From: Nonomuraea gerenzanensis
Lineage (GTDB): Bacteria; Actinomycetota; Actinomycetes; Streptosporangiales; Streptosporangiaceae
Reading direction: 5' to 3'
DNA: 64,000 bases
NCBI RefSeq assembly: GCF_020215645.1
Contig: NZ_CP084058.1
Location: 744,001 to 808,000, forward strand
Each line of letters opens with the position of its first letter. Within the stretch, counting starts at the first letter, position 1. Of this stretch, positions 42,198 through 51,558 are shown piece by piece. The notes under the pieces were generated by a model. The model was not told the DNA's origin. It was given only the letters and a program-made list of their open reading frames with translations, and ran no database searches. Made by a program: the position numbers and the translations under genes.

Positions 42198-42722
42198 ATG
42201 GCTGGCATGCTGGGTGAGGTGAAGCTGACGCTGGTCCAGGGCGACATCACCGAGCAGCGGGTCGATGCCGTCGTCAACGCCGCCAACTCCTCCCTCATGG
42301 GCGGCGGCGGCGTCGACGGCGCCATCCACCGCCGGGGCGGCCCCGAGATCCTGGAGGAGTGCAGGAGGCTGCGCGCGGGCCACTACGGCAAGGGCCTGCC
42401 GACCGGTCAGGCCGTGGCCACGACCGCCGGGCGGCTGCCCGCCCGCTGGGTCATCCACACGGTCGGCCCCGTGCACTCCGCCTCGCAGGACCGGTCGGAC
42501 CTGCTGGCCTCCTGCTACCGCGAGTCGCTGCGTGTGGCCGACACGCTGGGCGCCGCGTCGGTGGCCTTTCCCGCGATCTCCACCGGCATCTACGGCTGGC
42601 CCGTGGACGACGCCGCCCGGATCGCCGTGGAGGCGGTCCAGGCGGCGGACACCCGGGTGGACGAGGTGCGGTTCGTCCTGTTCGACGCCCCGGCGTACGC
42701 CGCCTTCGAGGCGCGCCTCTAG
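42198..42722 (+). CDS. Macrodomain protein (O-acetyl-ADP-ribose deacetylase type)
   Basis: A 174-residue stand-alone macrodomain. It has [20 protein letters not shown] and [15 protein letters not shown] near the N-terminus and [12 protein letters not shown] near residue 125, the ADP-ribose-binding loops of YmdB-type enzymes. These remove acetyl or ADP-ribosyl groups. It starts 13 nt after the collagen stop behind GAGGAG, so the two may be co-transcribed, although a functional link is not evident. Confidence 0.92.
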   Translation: MAGMLGEVKLTLVQGDITEQRVDAVVNAANSSLMGGGGVDGAIHRRGGPEILEECRRLRAGHYGKGLPTGQAVATTAGRLPARWVIHTVGPVHSASQDRSDLLASCYRESLRVADTLGAASVAFPAISTGIYGWPVDDAARIAVEAVQAADTRVDEVRFVLFDAPAYAAFEARL

Positions 42723-42723
42723 T

Positions 42724-42770
42724 CACGACGCCACGACGCCACGACGCCCACGACGCCACGACGCCACGAC
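42724..42770. repeat. Tandem CACGACGC repeats
   Basis: About five and a half copies of the octamer CACGACGC, with one extra C in the middle, directly after the macrodomain stop. Degenerate copies (CACGACGG, CACGATGC) continue to about 42815. It fills the gap to the convergent GH2 gene. Confidence 0.75.
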
Positions 42771-42832
42771 GGCGGCGACGGCGGCGACGTCACGACGGCC
42801 ACGATGCCATGTCGACCACGACGGCTACGCGG

Positions 42833-45577
42833 TCACGGCGCCCAGGGCGGTGCGACGGCCCACGTCACGTCCTGGTCGTAGCTCGCCTGCGCATCAAAGG
42901 CATGCCCCCCACCCGCCACCGCGATGTACACCGCCTCCGCGAAGTGCCTGACGTGATGCCCCGCGATGTTGTACGAGGCCAGCGCCACCCCGCTCCCCCC
43001 TGCCCCGGCCGGCTGGGCGCAGAACGTGGCGTCCTGGTCGAACAGCGCCGTGCCGTCACGCACGTCGTTGCGTACCCGGAAATCGGCGTGCCGCAGATAA
43101 CGGCCCGGGAAGTTGCGCGACTCGAAGGAGTAGCAACTCCCCTCCGCCAGCCCCCGCCGCACGTAGAACGTGGCGTCCTGCTTGAGCAGCGGCGTGCTGG
43201 CGGCGCTCACCACGTCGGTGCGCGCCAGCGCGTCCTGGTGCCGCAGGTACCGGTCGGTGTAGCCGGGGGTGGTCACCCGCAGCGACTGGGCCGCCCCCAC
43301 GGTCAGGCTGGCGCCGCTGCGCCACCACGGCGTGACGGGCAGCCAGGTGACGTCGGCGGCGAAGGAGGCGGGGGTGTCCCAGGGGTTGGGGCCGCCGCTG
43401 CGGGCGATGTGCACGGCCTCGTTGTAGTGGCGCAGGTAGGAGCCGGGCTGGTTCAGCGACTCCAGCGACACACCGGTCCCCGCCTGGGGCGCGCGGGCGC
43501 AGAACGTGGCGTCCTGGTCGAACAGGGCCGTGCCGTCACGCGCGTCCTTGCGTACCCGGGAGCCGGAGTGCCGCAGGTAGTGGCCGGGGAAGTTGCGTGA
43601 CTCGAAGGAGAAGCAGGTGGCGTTCGCCAGGCCGGGCCGCGCCCAGAACGTGGCGTCCTGCTTCAGGCCGTCCGCGTCTGCGGCGGTGATCACGTCCGTG
43701 CGGGCCAGGCCGTCCTGGTGGCGCAGGAAGCGGTCGGTGTGGCCGGCGGTGGTGACGCGCAGCGAGAGGAGGCCGCCCGCCGTCAGGCCGGTCGCGGATT
43801 GCAGGACCGAGCGGTTGACGGTGCGTACGCGCTCGGCGTTGACCTTGAGCACCCGGCGGTCGTACGTCCACAGGCCGTTGACCTCGTTCTCGACGTCCGT
43901 GGGCTGGGTGTAGATCGACGCGGACAGGCCGTTGTCCCTGATGAGGGGCTTGAGCTGGTCGTTGATCGAGACGTAGCGGTCGGTCAGCGCGGTCGCGTTC
44001 GTGGTCATCTCGTACGCGAAGCCGGTGCCGGGCCACTGGTGGCCGGGGCTGAGCAGACCGAGGCCGCCGAACTCGCCGAGCACGGCCACCCTGGTGGCGC
44101 TGGGCCGCTGCGGCGTGCCGGGGCCGACGTAGATGTGGTCGTCCACCACGTCGCCGTTGCCGCCGTCGAAGCCGCAGCAGTTGGAGCCGGAGTTGTTGTT
44201 GACCAGGCGGCTGGGATCCCAGCTCTTGACCAGGTCGGCGATGCGGGCGGGGTCGTACTCGCCCCAGCCCTCGTTGAACGGCACCCACTGCACGATCGAG
44301 GTGATCCCGCGCAGGTGGTCCACCATGCGGCGCAGCTCGCTCTCGAAGTTCGCCCGGTCGGCGGCCGACGGGCTGACGCCGGTGCGCATCGACGGCATGT
44401 CCTGCCAGACCATCAGCCCGAGCCGGTCGGCCCAGTAGTACCAGCGGGCGGGCTCGACCTTGACGTGCTTGCGCACGGTGTTGAAGCCGAGTGCCTTCTG
44501 CTGCTCCAGGTCGAAGCGCAGGGCCGCGTCGGTGGGGGCGGTGGAGATGCCGTCGGGCCAGTAGCCCTGGTCGAGGGTGCCGAGCTGGTAGACGAACCGG
44601 CCGTTCAGCGTCGGGCGCAGCACGCCGCCGGCCATGGCCTTGCCGACCGACCGCATGCCGAAGTAGCCCGTCACGACGTCGCCGCCGCCGGTGCCGGTCA
44701 GCGTGACGCGCAGGTCGTACAGGAAGGGGTCGTCAGGGGTCCACAGGCGGGCGTTCGGCACCGGCACCCGCAGGTGCGCGCCGATCACGCCGGTGGCCGT
44801 GCCGACCACGGTGCCGCCCGTCATGACCTCGGCCCGTACCTGCTGCCCGGAGGCGCCGGCCGCCTGCACGACCAGGTCGAGCCGGCCGGTGGCGAGGTCG
44901 GGGGTGGTGTCGAGGCGGGTGATGCTCGCGGCGTTGACCGGCTCCAGCCACACGGTCTGCCAGATGCCGGAGTGCGCGGTGTAGAAGATGCCGCCGGGTG
45001 AGCGGCGCTGCTTGCCGATGGGGGCTCCGGTGGCGTCCACGGGGGCGTACACGCCGACGATCAGCTCGTTGGCGCCGGCGCGCAGCGCGGAGGTGATGTC
45101 GAGGCTGAACGGGTCGTAACCGCCGGTGTGGGTGCCGACCGGGGTGCCGTTCACCCAGACCCTGGTCTCCCAGCTCACGGCGCCGAAGTTGAGCCGGACG
45201 CGCCGTCCCGACCAGCCGGCGGGCACGGTGAACGTCCTGCGGTACCACATGCGGTCCTCATGCCGCTGGATCCGCGAGAGACCGGATTCGATCGGGTAGG
45301 GGACGAGCACCTGCTCGGCGAGGTTCTGGCCGGTCGGAGGCGTGGTGATGGAGCCGGTCGCGGCGAACTGCCACAGGCCGTTGAGGTTCTGCCATTCGGA
45401 GCGGACGAGCTGGGGCCGCGGATACTCCGGCAGGGCGTTGTCCGGGGTGACCTCGGCGGTCCACGGGGTGGTGAGCGGGGGCGCGGCCAGCGCCTCCTGC
45501 ACGGGTAAGGCGACGACTGCTCCTGAGAGGACCAGCACCGCGGTGAGGCGGCGGGCCCAGCCTGAGAATCTGCTCAT
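42833..45577 (-). CDS. Exported glycoside hydrolase family 2 enzyme with two CBM42 (AbfB) domains
   Basis: A 914-residue protein with a signal peptide (VLVLSGAVVALPVQEALA). The GH2 sugar-binding, Ig-like and TIM-barrel domains span ~45-625; acid/base Glu in WVPFNEGWGEYDP and nucleophile Glu in VLGEFGGLG. Two ~130-residue AbfB-type (CBM42) trefoil modules follow (repeated LRHQD.LARTDV, FSFESRNFPGHYLRHS). These bind arabinofuranose side chains, so the enzyme probably acts on arabinose-decorated plant polysaccharides outside the cell. Exact activity (beta-galactosidase, glucuronidase or arabinosidase-like) is open. AAGGAG precedes the ATG at 45577. Confidence 0.92.
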   Translation of the reverse strand: MSRFSGWARRLTAVLVLSGAVVALPVQEALAAPPLTTPWTAEVTPDNALPEYPRPQLVRSEWQNLNGLWQFAATGSITTPPTGQNLAEQVLVPYPIESGLSRIQRHEDRMWYRRTFTVPAGWSGRRVRLNFGAVSWETRVWVNGTPVGTHTGGYDPFSLDITSALRAGANELIVGVYAPVDATGAPIGKQRRSPGGIFYTAHSGIWQTVWLEPVNAASITRLDTTPDLATGRLDLVVQAAGASGQQVRAEVMTGGTVVGTATGVIGAHLRVPVPNARLWTPDDPFLYDLRVTLTGTGGGDVVTGYFGMRSVGKAMAGGVLRPTLNGRFVYQLGTLDQGYWPDGISTAPTDAALRFDLEQQKALGFNTVRKHVKVEPARWYYWADRLGLMVWQDMPSMRTGVSPSAADRANFESELRRMVDHLRGITSIVQWVPFNEGWGEYDPARIADLVKSWDPSRLVNNNSGSNCCGFDGGNGDVVDDHIYVGPGTPQRPSATRVAVLGEFGGLGLLSPGHQWPGTGFAYEMTTNATALTDRYVSINDQLKPLIRDNGLSASIYTQPTDVENEVNGLWTYDRRVLKVNAERVRTVNRSVLQSATGLTAGGLLSLRVTTAGHTDRFLRHQDGLARTDVITAADADGLKQDATFWARPGLANATCFSFESRNFPGHYLRHSGSRVRKDARDGTALFDQDATFCARAPQAGTGVSLESLNQPGSYLRHYNEAVHIARSGGPNPWDTPASFAADVTWLPVTPWWRSGASLTVGAAQSLRVTTPGYTDRYLRHQDALARTDVVSAASTPLLKQDATFYVRRGLAEGSCYSFESRNFPGRYLRHADFRVRNDVRDGTALFDQDATFCAQPAGAGGSGVALASYNIAGHHVRHFAEAVYIAVAGGGHAFDAQASYDQDVTWAVAPPWAP

Positions 45578-45693
45578 CTCGGCTCCTTGACGAGGACCGT
45601 GCCTGACTTCCCCCGACAGGTTGCGACCGAACTTGAACGACTTGGATCGCACTGTGACCATATAACGCAGATCGACTGTGCGAAATAGACCAT

Positions 45694-46491
45694 TTACTGG
45701 GGATCGACGGCAGTCCACGGCAGAGTCAGCTCGCCGAGCCGCCACCGGGCCGGACCGCCCAGCGGCGGACGGGCCGCGACCGGCCAGGACCTGGAGAGCA
45801 CGTCGATCGCGGCCAGCCAGCGCTGCCGCCGCCCGTGGGCACCGTACGGGGCGCTGACCGCCCAGGCCCGGTCGAAGTCGCTCAGAAAAGCATGGATCCG
45901 CTCACCCGGAACGTTCCGGTGGATGAGCGTCTTCGGCAGCCGGTCAGCAAGATCGGACGGCCGCTCGAACGCGTCGAAGCGGGCCGCGAACGTGATCGTG
46001 CGCGGGCCGCCGGGGGAGAGCCCCACCCAGACCGCCCGCCGGCCGTTCTCCGAGCAGGTGCCCTCGACCAGGACGCCGTGCGGGGCCAGCTTGCCGGTCA
46101 GCACGCCCCAGTACCGCCACGCCTCGTCCTCGCCGTACTGCCGCAGCACGTTGAACGCGCGCACCAGCGTCGGCGGACGCGGGACGGGCAGCTCGAAGCC
46201 GCCCAGCCGGAAGCTCAGCCCCTCCCGCTCGTACGGCTTGGCCAGCGCCACCCTGGCCGGGTCGATCTCGACGCCCACCACCTCCACGCCCGGCGCCACC
46301 CGGCGCAACCGGGTGAACAGCTCCAGCGTCGTGGTGTGCGAGGCGCCGTACCCGAGGTCCACCACCAGCGGTCGGCCGCCGGCCGCGCCGCGCAGCAGCG
46401 GGCCGTGCACCGCCGCGATCCAGCGGTCGCAGCGCCGCAGCCGGTTGTGGCCGGTCGTGCCCCGGGTGATCGTCCCGACCGGTCTAGCCAC
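45694..46491 (-). CDS. Class I SAM-dependent methyltransferase-like protein
   Basis: A 265-residue protein with a Rossmann-type SAM-binding start (LVVDLGYGASHTTTLELF, then VEVVGVEIDPARV). The rest does not show a clear substrate motif. The same kind of gene lies near mshA in other actinomycetes. The GTG start overlaps the stop of the upstream SDR gene by 8 bp, so they form an operon. Substrate unknown. Confidence 0.75.
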   Translation of the reverse strand: MARPVGTITRGTTGHNRLRRCDRWIAAVHGPLLRGAAGGRPLVVDLGYGASHTTTLELFTRLRRVAPGVEVVGVEIDPARVALAKPYEREGLSFRLGGFELPVPRPPTLVRAFNVLRQYGEDEAWRYWGVLTGKLAPHGVLVEGTCSENGRRAVWVGLSPGGPRTITFAARFDAFERPSDLADRLPKTLIHRNVPGERIHAFLSDFDRAWAVSAPYGAHGRRQRWLAAIDVLSRSWPVAARPPLGGPARWRLGELTLPWTAVDPQ

Positions 46492-47227
46492 TGACGCGGT
46501 GCACCTTGTGCTGTGCGGCCTGGGCGCGGGGGCGGATGACCAGGCGGTCGATGTTCACGTGCGCGGGGCGGGTCACGGCCCAGGCGATCGCGTCGGCGAT
46601 GTCGTCGCCGGTGAGCGGGCCCGGCACGCCCTCGTACACGCGGGCCGCGGCCTCCTGGTCACCCCTGAACCGGGTGACCGCGAACCCCTCGGTCTGCACC
46701 ATCCCGGGTGCGATCTCGACGATCCGCACCGGCTGCCCCACCAGCTCCAGGCGCAGGGTCTCGGCCATGGTCCGCTGGGCGTGCTTGGCCGCGACGTAAC
46801 CGCCGCCGCCCTCGTACGCGCCGTGCCCGGCCGTGGAGGTGAGCATCACCAGCACGCCGTCGCCCGACTCGACGAGTTTGGGGATCAGCGCCTGGGTCAT
46901 GCGTAGGGAACCGAGCACATTGACGTCGTACATCCGCTGCCAGTCGTCCAACCGGGCCTCGGCCACCTGCTCCAGGCCGAACGCGCCACCGGCGTTGTTG
47001 ACCAGCACGTCACAGCGCTCCAGGCCGGCCGCCAGCGCGTCCACCGACTCCTGAGAGGTCACATCCAACGTCACCGGCCTGATCGAGGGCACCTCGGCGG
47101 CCAGCTTGTCGAGCCGGTCGCGCCGCCGCGCGCCCGCGACCACGTCGTATCCCTCGGCGGCGAGGCGCCGCGCGGTCGCCTCTCCGATCCCGCTGCTCGC
47201 ACCGGTCACCACAGCCGTCTTCCGCAT
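46484..47227 (-). CDS. Short-chain dehydrogenase/reductase
   Basis: A 247-residue classical SDR with cofactor motif TGASSGIGEAT, NNAGG, catalytic Ser in MLTSTAGHG and YVAAK (YxxxK). The Arg pair after the Gly motif (GARRRDRL) suggests NADP(H). The start is the ATG at 47227, because TAGGAT lies exactly 7 nt before it (leaderless); an ATG at 47236 overlaps that promoter. Substrate unknown. It is divergent from mshA. Confidence 0.9.
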   Translation of the reverse strand: MRKTAVVTGASSGIGEATARRLAAEGYDVVAGARRRDRLDKLAAEVPSIRPVTLDVTSQESVDALAAGLERCDVLVNNAGGAFGLEQVAEARLDDWQRMYDVNVLGSLRMTQALIPKLVESGDGVLVMLTSTAGHGAYEGGGGYVAAKHAQRTMAETLRLELVGQPVRIVEIAPGMVQTEGFAVTRFRGDQEAAARVYEGVPGPLTGDDIADAIAWAVTRPAHVNIDRLVIRPRAQAAQHKVHRVSG

Positions 47228-47356
47228 GCTCCTCATCCTAGGAGGTCACCTCTGGACGCCTAGTTGTGACCATCTGTCGGGAATGTCGAAAAATTCGGGA
47301 GAGTTGTACACCGTCTGGAGGTGGTGTCGAGTGAGGCACTTCGGAGGTGAAGTCGG

Positions 47357-48631
47357 GTGAGGCGACGACGGGTCAGCCGGGTCGCGACCATCAGCATGCA
47401 CACATCGCCGCTGGACCAGCCCGGGACGGGCGACGCCGGTGGCATGAACGTGTACATCGTCGAGTCCGCCAGACGACTGGCCCAGCTCGGGGTGGAGGTG
47501 GAGATCTTCACCAGGGCCACCGCCCGCGACCTGCCACCCGTGGCCGAGCTCGCCCCCGGCGTCCTCGTCCGGCACCTCACCGCCGGGCCGTACGAGGAGA
47601 TGGACCGCGCCGACCTGCCCGCCCAGCTCTGCGCGTTCCTGTCCGAGGTGCTGCGCACGGAGGCCATGTACGACCCGGGCCGCTACGACGTCATCCACTC
47701 CCACTACTGGCTGTCCGGCCAGGTCGGCTGGCTGGCCAAGGAACGCTGGGGCGTGCCCCTCGTGCACACCATGCACACCATGGCCAAGGTCAAGAACCTC
47801 CTGCTCGCCCAGGGCGACAAGCCGGAGCCTCAGGCGCGCGTGGTCGGCGAGCAGCAGGTCGTCGAGATCGCCGACCGCCTCGTCGCCAACACCACCGACG
47901 AGGCCCGCGAGCTGATCGACCTCTACGGCGCTCCCCAGCAGCGCGTCGCCGTCGTCAACCCCGGCGTGAACCTCACCCGCTTCCAGCCCGCCTCCCAGGG
48001 CGCCGCCCGCCACCGGCTCGGGCTACCCCAGGACGCCCACGTCCTGCTGTTCGTCGGCCGCATCCAGCCGCTCAAGGCCCCCGACGTGCTGCTCCGCGCC
48101 GCCTCCAGGATGCTCATCGACGACCCCTCGCTGCGCTCGCGCCTCGTCGTCGCCTGCGTGGGCGGCCCCTCCGGCAACGGCCTGGCGCGCCCCTCCCTGC
48201 TCACGGATCTGGCCGCCGAGCTGGGCATCTCGGACGTCGTCCGCCTCGTACCTCCGGCGCCGCAGGAGGAGCTGGCCGACTGGTACCGGGCCGCGGACGT
48301 CACCGTCGTCCCCTCCTACAGCGAGTCGTTCGGCCTCGTGGCCCTGGAGTCCCAGGCCTGCGGCACCCCGGTCGCCGCCGCCGCGGTCGGCGGCCTGCGC
48401 ACCGCCGTCCGCGACGGGATCTCCGGCCTGCTCGTGGACGGCCACGACCCGGCCGCCTGGGCGCAGGCGCTGCGCCGCTTCGTCGCCGCCCCCCGCTGGC
48501 GCGACCAGCTCTCCCAGGGCGCCCGCGCCCACGCGGCCGCCTTCGGCTGGCAGGCCACCGCCTCCCGGCTCATGGAGGTGTACGCCGGCGCCCTCGCCCA
48601 CATGCACCAGATGCCCGTGGCCGTCTCCTGA
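47357..48631 (+). CDS. mshA: Mycothiol glycosyltransferase MshA
   Basis: A 424-residue GT4 glycosyltransferase that joins GlcNAc to inositol-1-phosphate, the first step of mycothiol synthesis. The N-terminal [21 protein letters not shown] is diagnostic of MshA, as are [12 protein letters not shown] and the GT4 E-x7-E region ([18 protein letters not shown]). The GTG start follows GGAGGTGA. The chain is close to normal length. The gene heads the conserved mshA-ybjN-gpm series. Confidence 0.96.
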   Translation: MRRRRVSRVATISMHTSPLDQPGTGDAGGMNVYIVESARRLAQLGVEVEIFTRATARDLPPVAELAPGVLVRHLTAGPYEEMDRADLPAQLCAFLSEVLRTEAMYDPGRYDVIHSHYWLSGQVGWLAKERWGVPLVHTMHTMAKVKNLLLAQGDKPEPQARVVGEQQVVEIADRLVANTTDEARELIDLYGAPQQRVAVVNPGVNLTRFQPASQGAARHRLGLPQDAHVLLFVGRIQPLKAPDVLLRAASRMLIDDPSLRSRLVVACVGGPSGNGLARPSLLTDLAAELGISDVVRLVPPAPQEELADWYRAADVTVVPSYSESFGLVALESQACGTPVAAAAVGGLRTAVRDGISGLLVDGHDPAAWAQALRRFVAAPRWRDQLSQGARAHAAAFGWQATASRLMEVYAGALAHMHQMPVAVS

Positions 48632-48648
48632 CTTTTATTCTGGACGGC

Positions 48649-49128
48649 ATGCGCGATGTCGTCGAAGCCGCGCTCAAGGCCGCGGACGTCTCCTACGACG
48701 AGCCGCGGCCGGGAGCGTTCCTGGCCAAACTGCCCGGACAGCACAAGCTCGCCACCATGACGTGGCTGATCGTGGGGGAGCGGGTGCTGCACATCGAGGC
48801 CTTCTTCTGCCGCCAGCCCGACGAGAACCACACCGAGTTCTACCGGTGGCTGCTGGGCAAGAACGGCTCCATGTACGGGGTGCACTTCTCCCTCGACCCC
48901 GTGGGCGACGTCTACCTGGTCGGGCGGACGCCGCTGGCCGCGGTGACGGAGGAGGAGGTGGACCGGCTGCTGGGGTGCGTGCTGACGTACTCGGACGAGT
49001 GGTTCGACCGGGCCCTGGAGCTGGGCTTCGCTTCCTCGATCCGGCGGGAGTGGGCCTGGCGGGCCAAGCGCGGCGAGTCCCTCGCCAACCTCCAGGCCTT
49101 CGCCCGCTTCGCCGACCCGGACCGGTGA
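48649..49128 (+). CDS. YbjN-domain protein (Rv0487-like)
   Basis: A 159-residue YbjN-type protein ([30 protein letters not shown]) found between mshA and gpm in most actinomycetes. The fold is a type III secretion chaperone-like alpha/beta sandwich; the function is unknown, perhaps as a chaperone. TATTCT (48636-48641) lies 7 nt before the ATG, giving it its own leaderless promoter despite the 17-nt gap to mshA. Confidence 0.86.
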   Translation: MRDVVEAALKAADVSYDEPRPGAFLAKLPGQHKLATMTWLIVGERVLHIEAFFCRQPDENHTEFYRWLLGKNGSMYGVHFSLDPVGDVYLVGRTPLAAVTEEEVDRLLGCVLTYSDEWFDRALELGFASSIRREWAWRAKRGESLANLQAFARFADPDR

Positions 49129-49198
49129 GACCGGCGCTCTCCTGACAGTGCGCGGCCCTCAACCCTGCCGCACTTCCGCAAACCATAGGATTGGCCCC

Positions 49199-49942
49199 AT
49201 GGCGACTTTGGTGCTGCTAAGGCACGGCGAGAGTGACTGGAACGCGAAGGGCCTGTTCACCGGCTGGGTGGACGTGAGCCTCTCGGCCAAGGGCGAGGAC
49301 GAAGCCCGCCGCGGCGGCAAGCTCCTCCAGGAAGCCGGGCTGCGCCCGGACGTCGTCCACACCAGCCTCCTGACCAGGGCCATCCAGACGGCCCAGCTGG
49401 CGCTGGGAGAGGCCGACCTGCTCTGGCTCCCGGTGAAGCGCAGCTGGCGGCTCAACGAGCGCCACTACGGCGCGCTCCAGGGCAAGAACAAGGCGCAGAC
49501 GCGGGAGGAGTTCGGCGAGGAGCAGTTCATGCTGTGGCGCCGCTCGTACGACGTCCCGCCGCCCCCCATCGCCGACGACGACGAGTACTCCCAGGCCGGC
49601 GACGCCCGCTACGCCCTCCTCCCGCCGGAGCTCATGCCCCGCACGGAGTGCCTCAAGGACGTGGTGGACCGCATGCTCCCGTACTGGTACGACGAGATCG
49701 TCCCCGACCTGGCCGCCGGCCGCACCGTCCTCGTCGCCGCCCACGGCAACTCCCTGCGCGCCCTGGTCAAGCACCTGGACGGCATCGGCGAAGAGGAGAT
49801 CGCCGGCCTCAACATCCCGACGGGCATCCCCCTCCTGTACGACCTCGACGCCGACTACCGCCCGACGGTCCGCGGCGGCAAGTACCTGGACCCGGAGGCC
49901 GCCAAGGCCGCCATCGAAGCCGTCGCCAACCAGGGCCGCTGA
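49199..49942 (+). CDS. gpmA: 2,3-bisphosphoglycerate-dependent phosphoglycerate mutase
   Basis: A 247-residue dPGM of glycolysis, interconverting 3- and 2-phosphoglycerate. It has [17 protein letters not shown] with the phosphorylated His, [14 protein letters not shown] and [14 protein letters not shown] with the second catalytic His. Full length. TAGGAT (49186-49191) is 7 nt before the ATG (leaderless). A terminator hairpin follows. Confidence 0.96.
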   Translation: MATLVLLRHGESDWNAKGLFTGWVDVSLSAKGEDEARRGGKLLQEAGLRPDVVHTSLLTRAIQTAQLALGEADLLWLPVKRSWRLNERHYGALQGKNKAQTREEFGEEQFMLWRRSYDVPPPPIADDDEYSQAGDARYALLPPELMPRTECLKDVVDRMLPYWYDEIVPDLAAGRTVLVAAHGNSLRALVKHLDGIGEEEIAGLNIPTGIPLLYDLDADYRPTVRGGKYLDPEAAKAAIEAVANQGR

Positions 49943-49960
49943 CCGCTTCCCGCCCATGCC

Positions 49961-49985
49961 GGGGTGGGGCCACCGCCCCCACCCC
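49961..49985. terminator. Terminator hairpin between gpmA and convergent regulator
   Basis: GGGGTGGGG (49961-49969) pairs perfectly with CCCCACCCC (49977-49985) over a 7-nt loop, between convergent stop codons. Confidence 0.7.
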
Positions 49986-49993
49986 GCCAGGTC

Positions 49994-50563
49994 TCAGAGC
50001 TGCTCCATCACGATCACCCCGCTCGTGGCGGCTTCGAGCGCGGTGAAGACGTGCGGCGCGTCGCCCGGATACGACAGATAGTCGCCGGGCCCCAGCTCGA
50101 CCGGCTCGTCCACCGGCCCCGCCAGCGCCCGCCCGGCCCCGATCACGAGATGCTCGACGGTGCCCGCCAGGTGCGGCTCCGAGCGCCGCGACTCGCCCGG
50201 CTCCGCCTCGATCCTGTAGAGATCGCGCCGAGCCCCCGGCGGACTGGCGGCGAGCAGCGTCGCGGTGTAGCTGGCCTGCCCGGACCGCGCCGCCGGCCCC
50301 TCCCCGGCACGCACCAGCCGCACCGCCGGACGCGGCGGATCGACCAGCCGGCTGAACGGCACGCCGAGCGCGACCCCGAGCGCCCAGAGCGTCTCCAGGC
50401 TCGGATTCCCGGTGCCCGCTTCGAGCTGGGACAGCGTGGACTTGGCCAGCCCCGACCGCCTGGCGAGCTCCGTCAGCGACATCCGCGCCCGCTCACGCTC
50501 ACGCCTGATGTTCGCGGCCACCTGCTCGAAGGGAGGTCTCTCATCCGCCACCGTTCGTTTCAC
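49994..50563 (-). CDS. XRE-family regulator with cupin domain
   Basis: A 189-residue regulator with an XRE helix-turn-helix (MSLTELARRSGLAKSTLSQLEAGTGNPSLETLW) and a C-terminal cupin (HLAGTVEHLVIGAGRAL..LGPGDYLSYPGDAPHVF). It starts at a GTG (50563). It is divergent from the Asp/Glu racemase gene, with a GTTCG-N6-CGAAC repeat between them, and probably represses that gene. It shares layout with the regulator at 12586 but is clearly a separate paralogue. Confidence 0.87.
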   Translation of the reverse strand: MKRTVADERPPFEQVAANIRRERERARMSLTELARRSGLAKSTLSQLEAGTGNPSLETLWALGVALGVPFSRLVDPPRPAVRLVRAGEGPAARSGQASYTATLLAASPPGARRDLYRIEAEPGESRRSEPHLAGTVEHLVIGAGRALAGPVDEPVELGPGDYLSYPGDAPHVFTALEAATSGVIVMEQL

Positions 50564-50573
50564 ACTCCCACCC

Positions 50574-50589
50574 GTTCGATTTGACGAAC
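50574..50589. promoter_or_regulatory. Inverted repeat between cupin regulator and racemase
   Basis: GTTCG-ATTTGA-CGAAC, 11 bp upstream of the regulator start. A further GTTCG is at 50553. A likely operator for the divergent pair. Confidence 0.42.
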
Positions 50590-50646
50590 CCCAAAGCCCG
50601 TACCACTATAACGGCCAAGCGTTCCGACATGTCGAACGGGGGCCCG

Positions 50647-51438
50647 ATGCACCACCCACCCACCACCAAGGCCGGCCAGGTCACCCCTGACCCCGACAGG
50701 CTCCCGATGCGACATCTCGGCATCCTCGCGCACAGCACCGAAGGCGCGGCCCTCAGCTTCCTGTCCTTCTGCCAGGAGGGCTTCCAGCGCCGGGGCGAGC
50801 ACGACCACCCCGACGTGACCCTCGACTACATCCCCTTCGGCCGCAGCATGCCCGCCTGGGACGCGGGCGACCACGACGCCGTACGCGCGACCCTCGCCAC
50901 CAGCGTGACCCGGCTGGCCCGAGCGGGCGCCGACTTCTTCATCTGCCCGGACAACACCGCCCACCTGGCCCTCGAACGCCCTGGCCCGCCCCTGGCCCTC
51001 CCCGGCCTGCACATCGCCGAGGTGGTCGCCGAGCAGGCCGCCCGCGACGGCCGCACCCGCGTGGGCGTGCTGGGCACCTCCTACACGATGGAGGGCACGG
51101 TATACCCGCGCGCACTCGGCTCCCGCGCCATCACCGCCGAAGTCCCGGCCGCCGAGGACCGTGAGGTGATCAACGAGATCATCTTCACCGAGCTGGTCAA
51201 CGGCGTGTTCACCGACGCCTCACGCGCCGCCTACGTCAAGGTCATCGAGAAGCTGGCGGCCCGGGGGTGCGACGCGGTGGCCTTGGTCTGCACCGAGATC
51301 CCCCTCCTGATCAAGCCCGAGCACTCCCCTCTCCCCACCCTCGACTCGACCCGCCTGCTGTCCACCGCCGCCTACGACGCGGCCACCGGCCTGCGACCGT
51401 TCCCGTCCTGGCGCGGCGGCCCCGAGGGACTCACGTGA
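50647..51438 (+). CDS. Aspartate/glutamate racemase family protein
   Basis: A 263-residue protein with the Asp/Glu racemase fold. One catalytic Cys is in FICPDNTAH, a CxxNTAH variant of the usual CNTAH, and the second in LVCTEIPLL. It may racemise aspartate, glutamate or a related amino acid. Start choice is uncertain: ATG 50647 has a G-run upstream, ATG 50629 and ATG 50707 are alternatives; the conserved part begins MRHLGILAHSTEGAA at 50707. Probably controlled by the divergent cupin regulator. Confidence 0.75.
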   Translation: MHHPPTTKAGQVTPDPDRLPMRHLGILAHSTEGAALSFLSFCQEGFQRRGEHDHPDVTLDYIPFGRSMPAWDAGDHDAVRATLATSVTRLARAGADFFICPDNTAHLALERPGPPLALPGLHIAEVVAEQAARDGRTRVGVLGTSYTMEGTVYPRALGSRAITAEVPAAEDREVINEIIFTELVNGVFTDASRAAYVKVIEKLAARGCDAVALVCTEIPLLIKPEHSPLPTLDSTRLLSTAAYDAATGLRPFPSWRGGPEGLT

Positions 51439-51496
51439 CGAGCGGGGCCTCGGACGTCCCGGCCTCCGACGTCACCGGCCGCTCGCGCAGGCGGGT

Positions 51497-51558
51497 GGCG
51501 CCACACCAGCCGATGGCATGGGCGACTGGCGCCTCACCAGCCGATGGCGCGGGCGAGC
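51497..51558. repeat. 31-bp imperfect direct repeat at a gene end
   Basis: GGCGCCACACCAGCCGATGG.. (51497-51527) and GGCGCCTCACCAGCCGATGG.. (51528-51558) are adjacent copies differing at a few bases. The second copy contains the stop codon and last codons of the dioxygenase gene, so the 3' end has been duplicated beyond the stop. Confidence 0.7.

Noticed and set aside
39860..42325. 821-codon antisense frame across the collagen gene, and another at 40756-41856
   Set aside because: Repeated G-X-Y codons give open antisense Pro/Arg/Ala/Gly repeats automatically; no signal sequence, domain or start site supports them.
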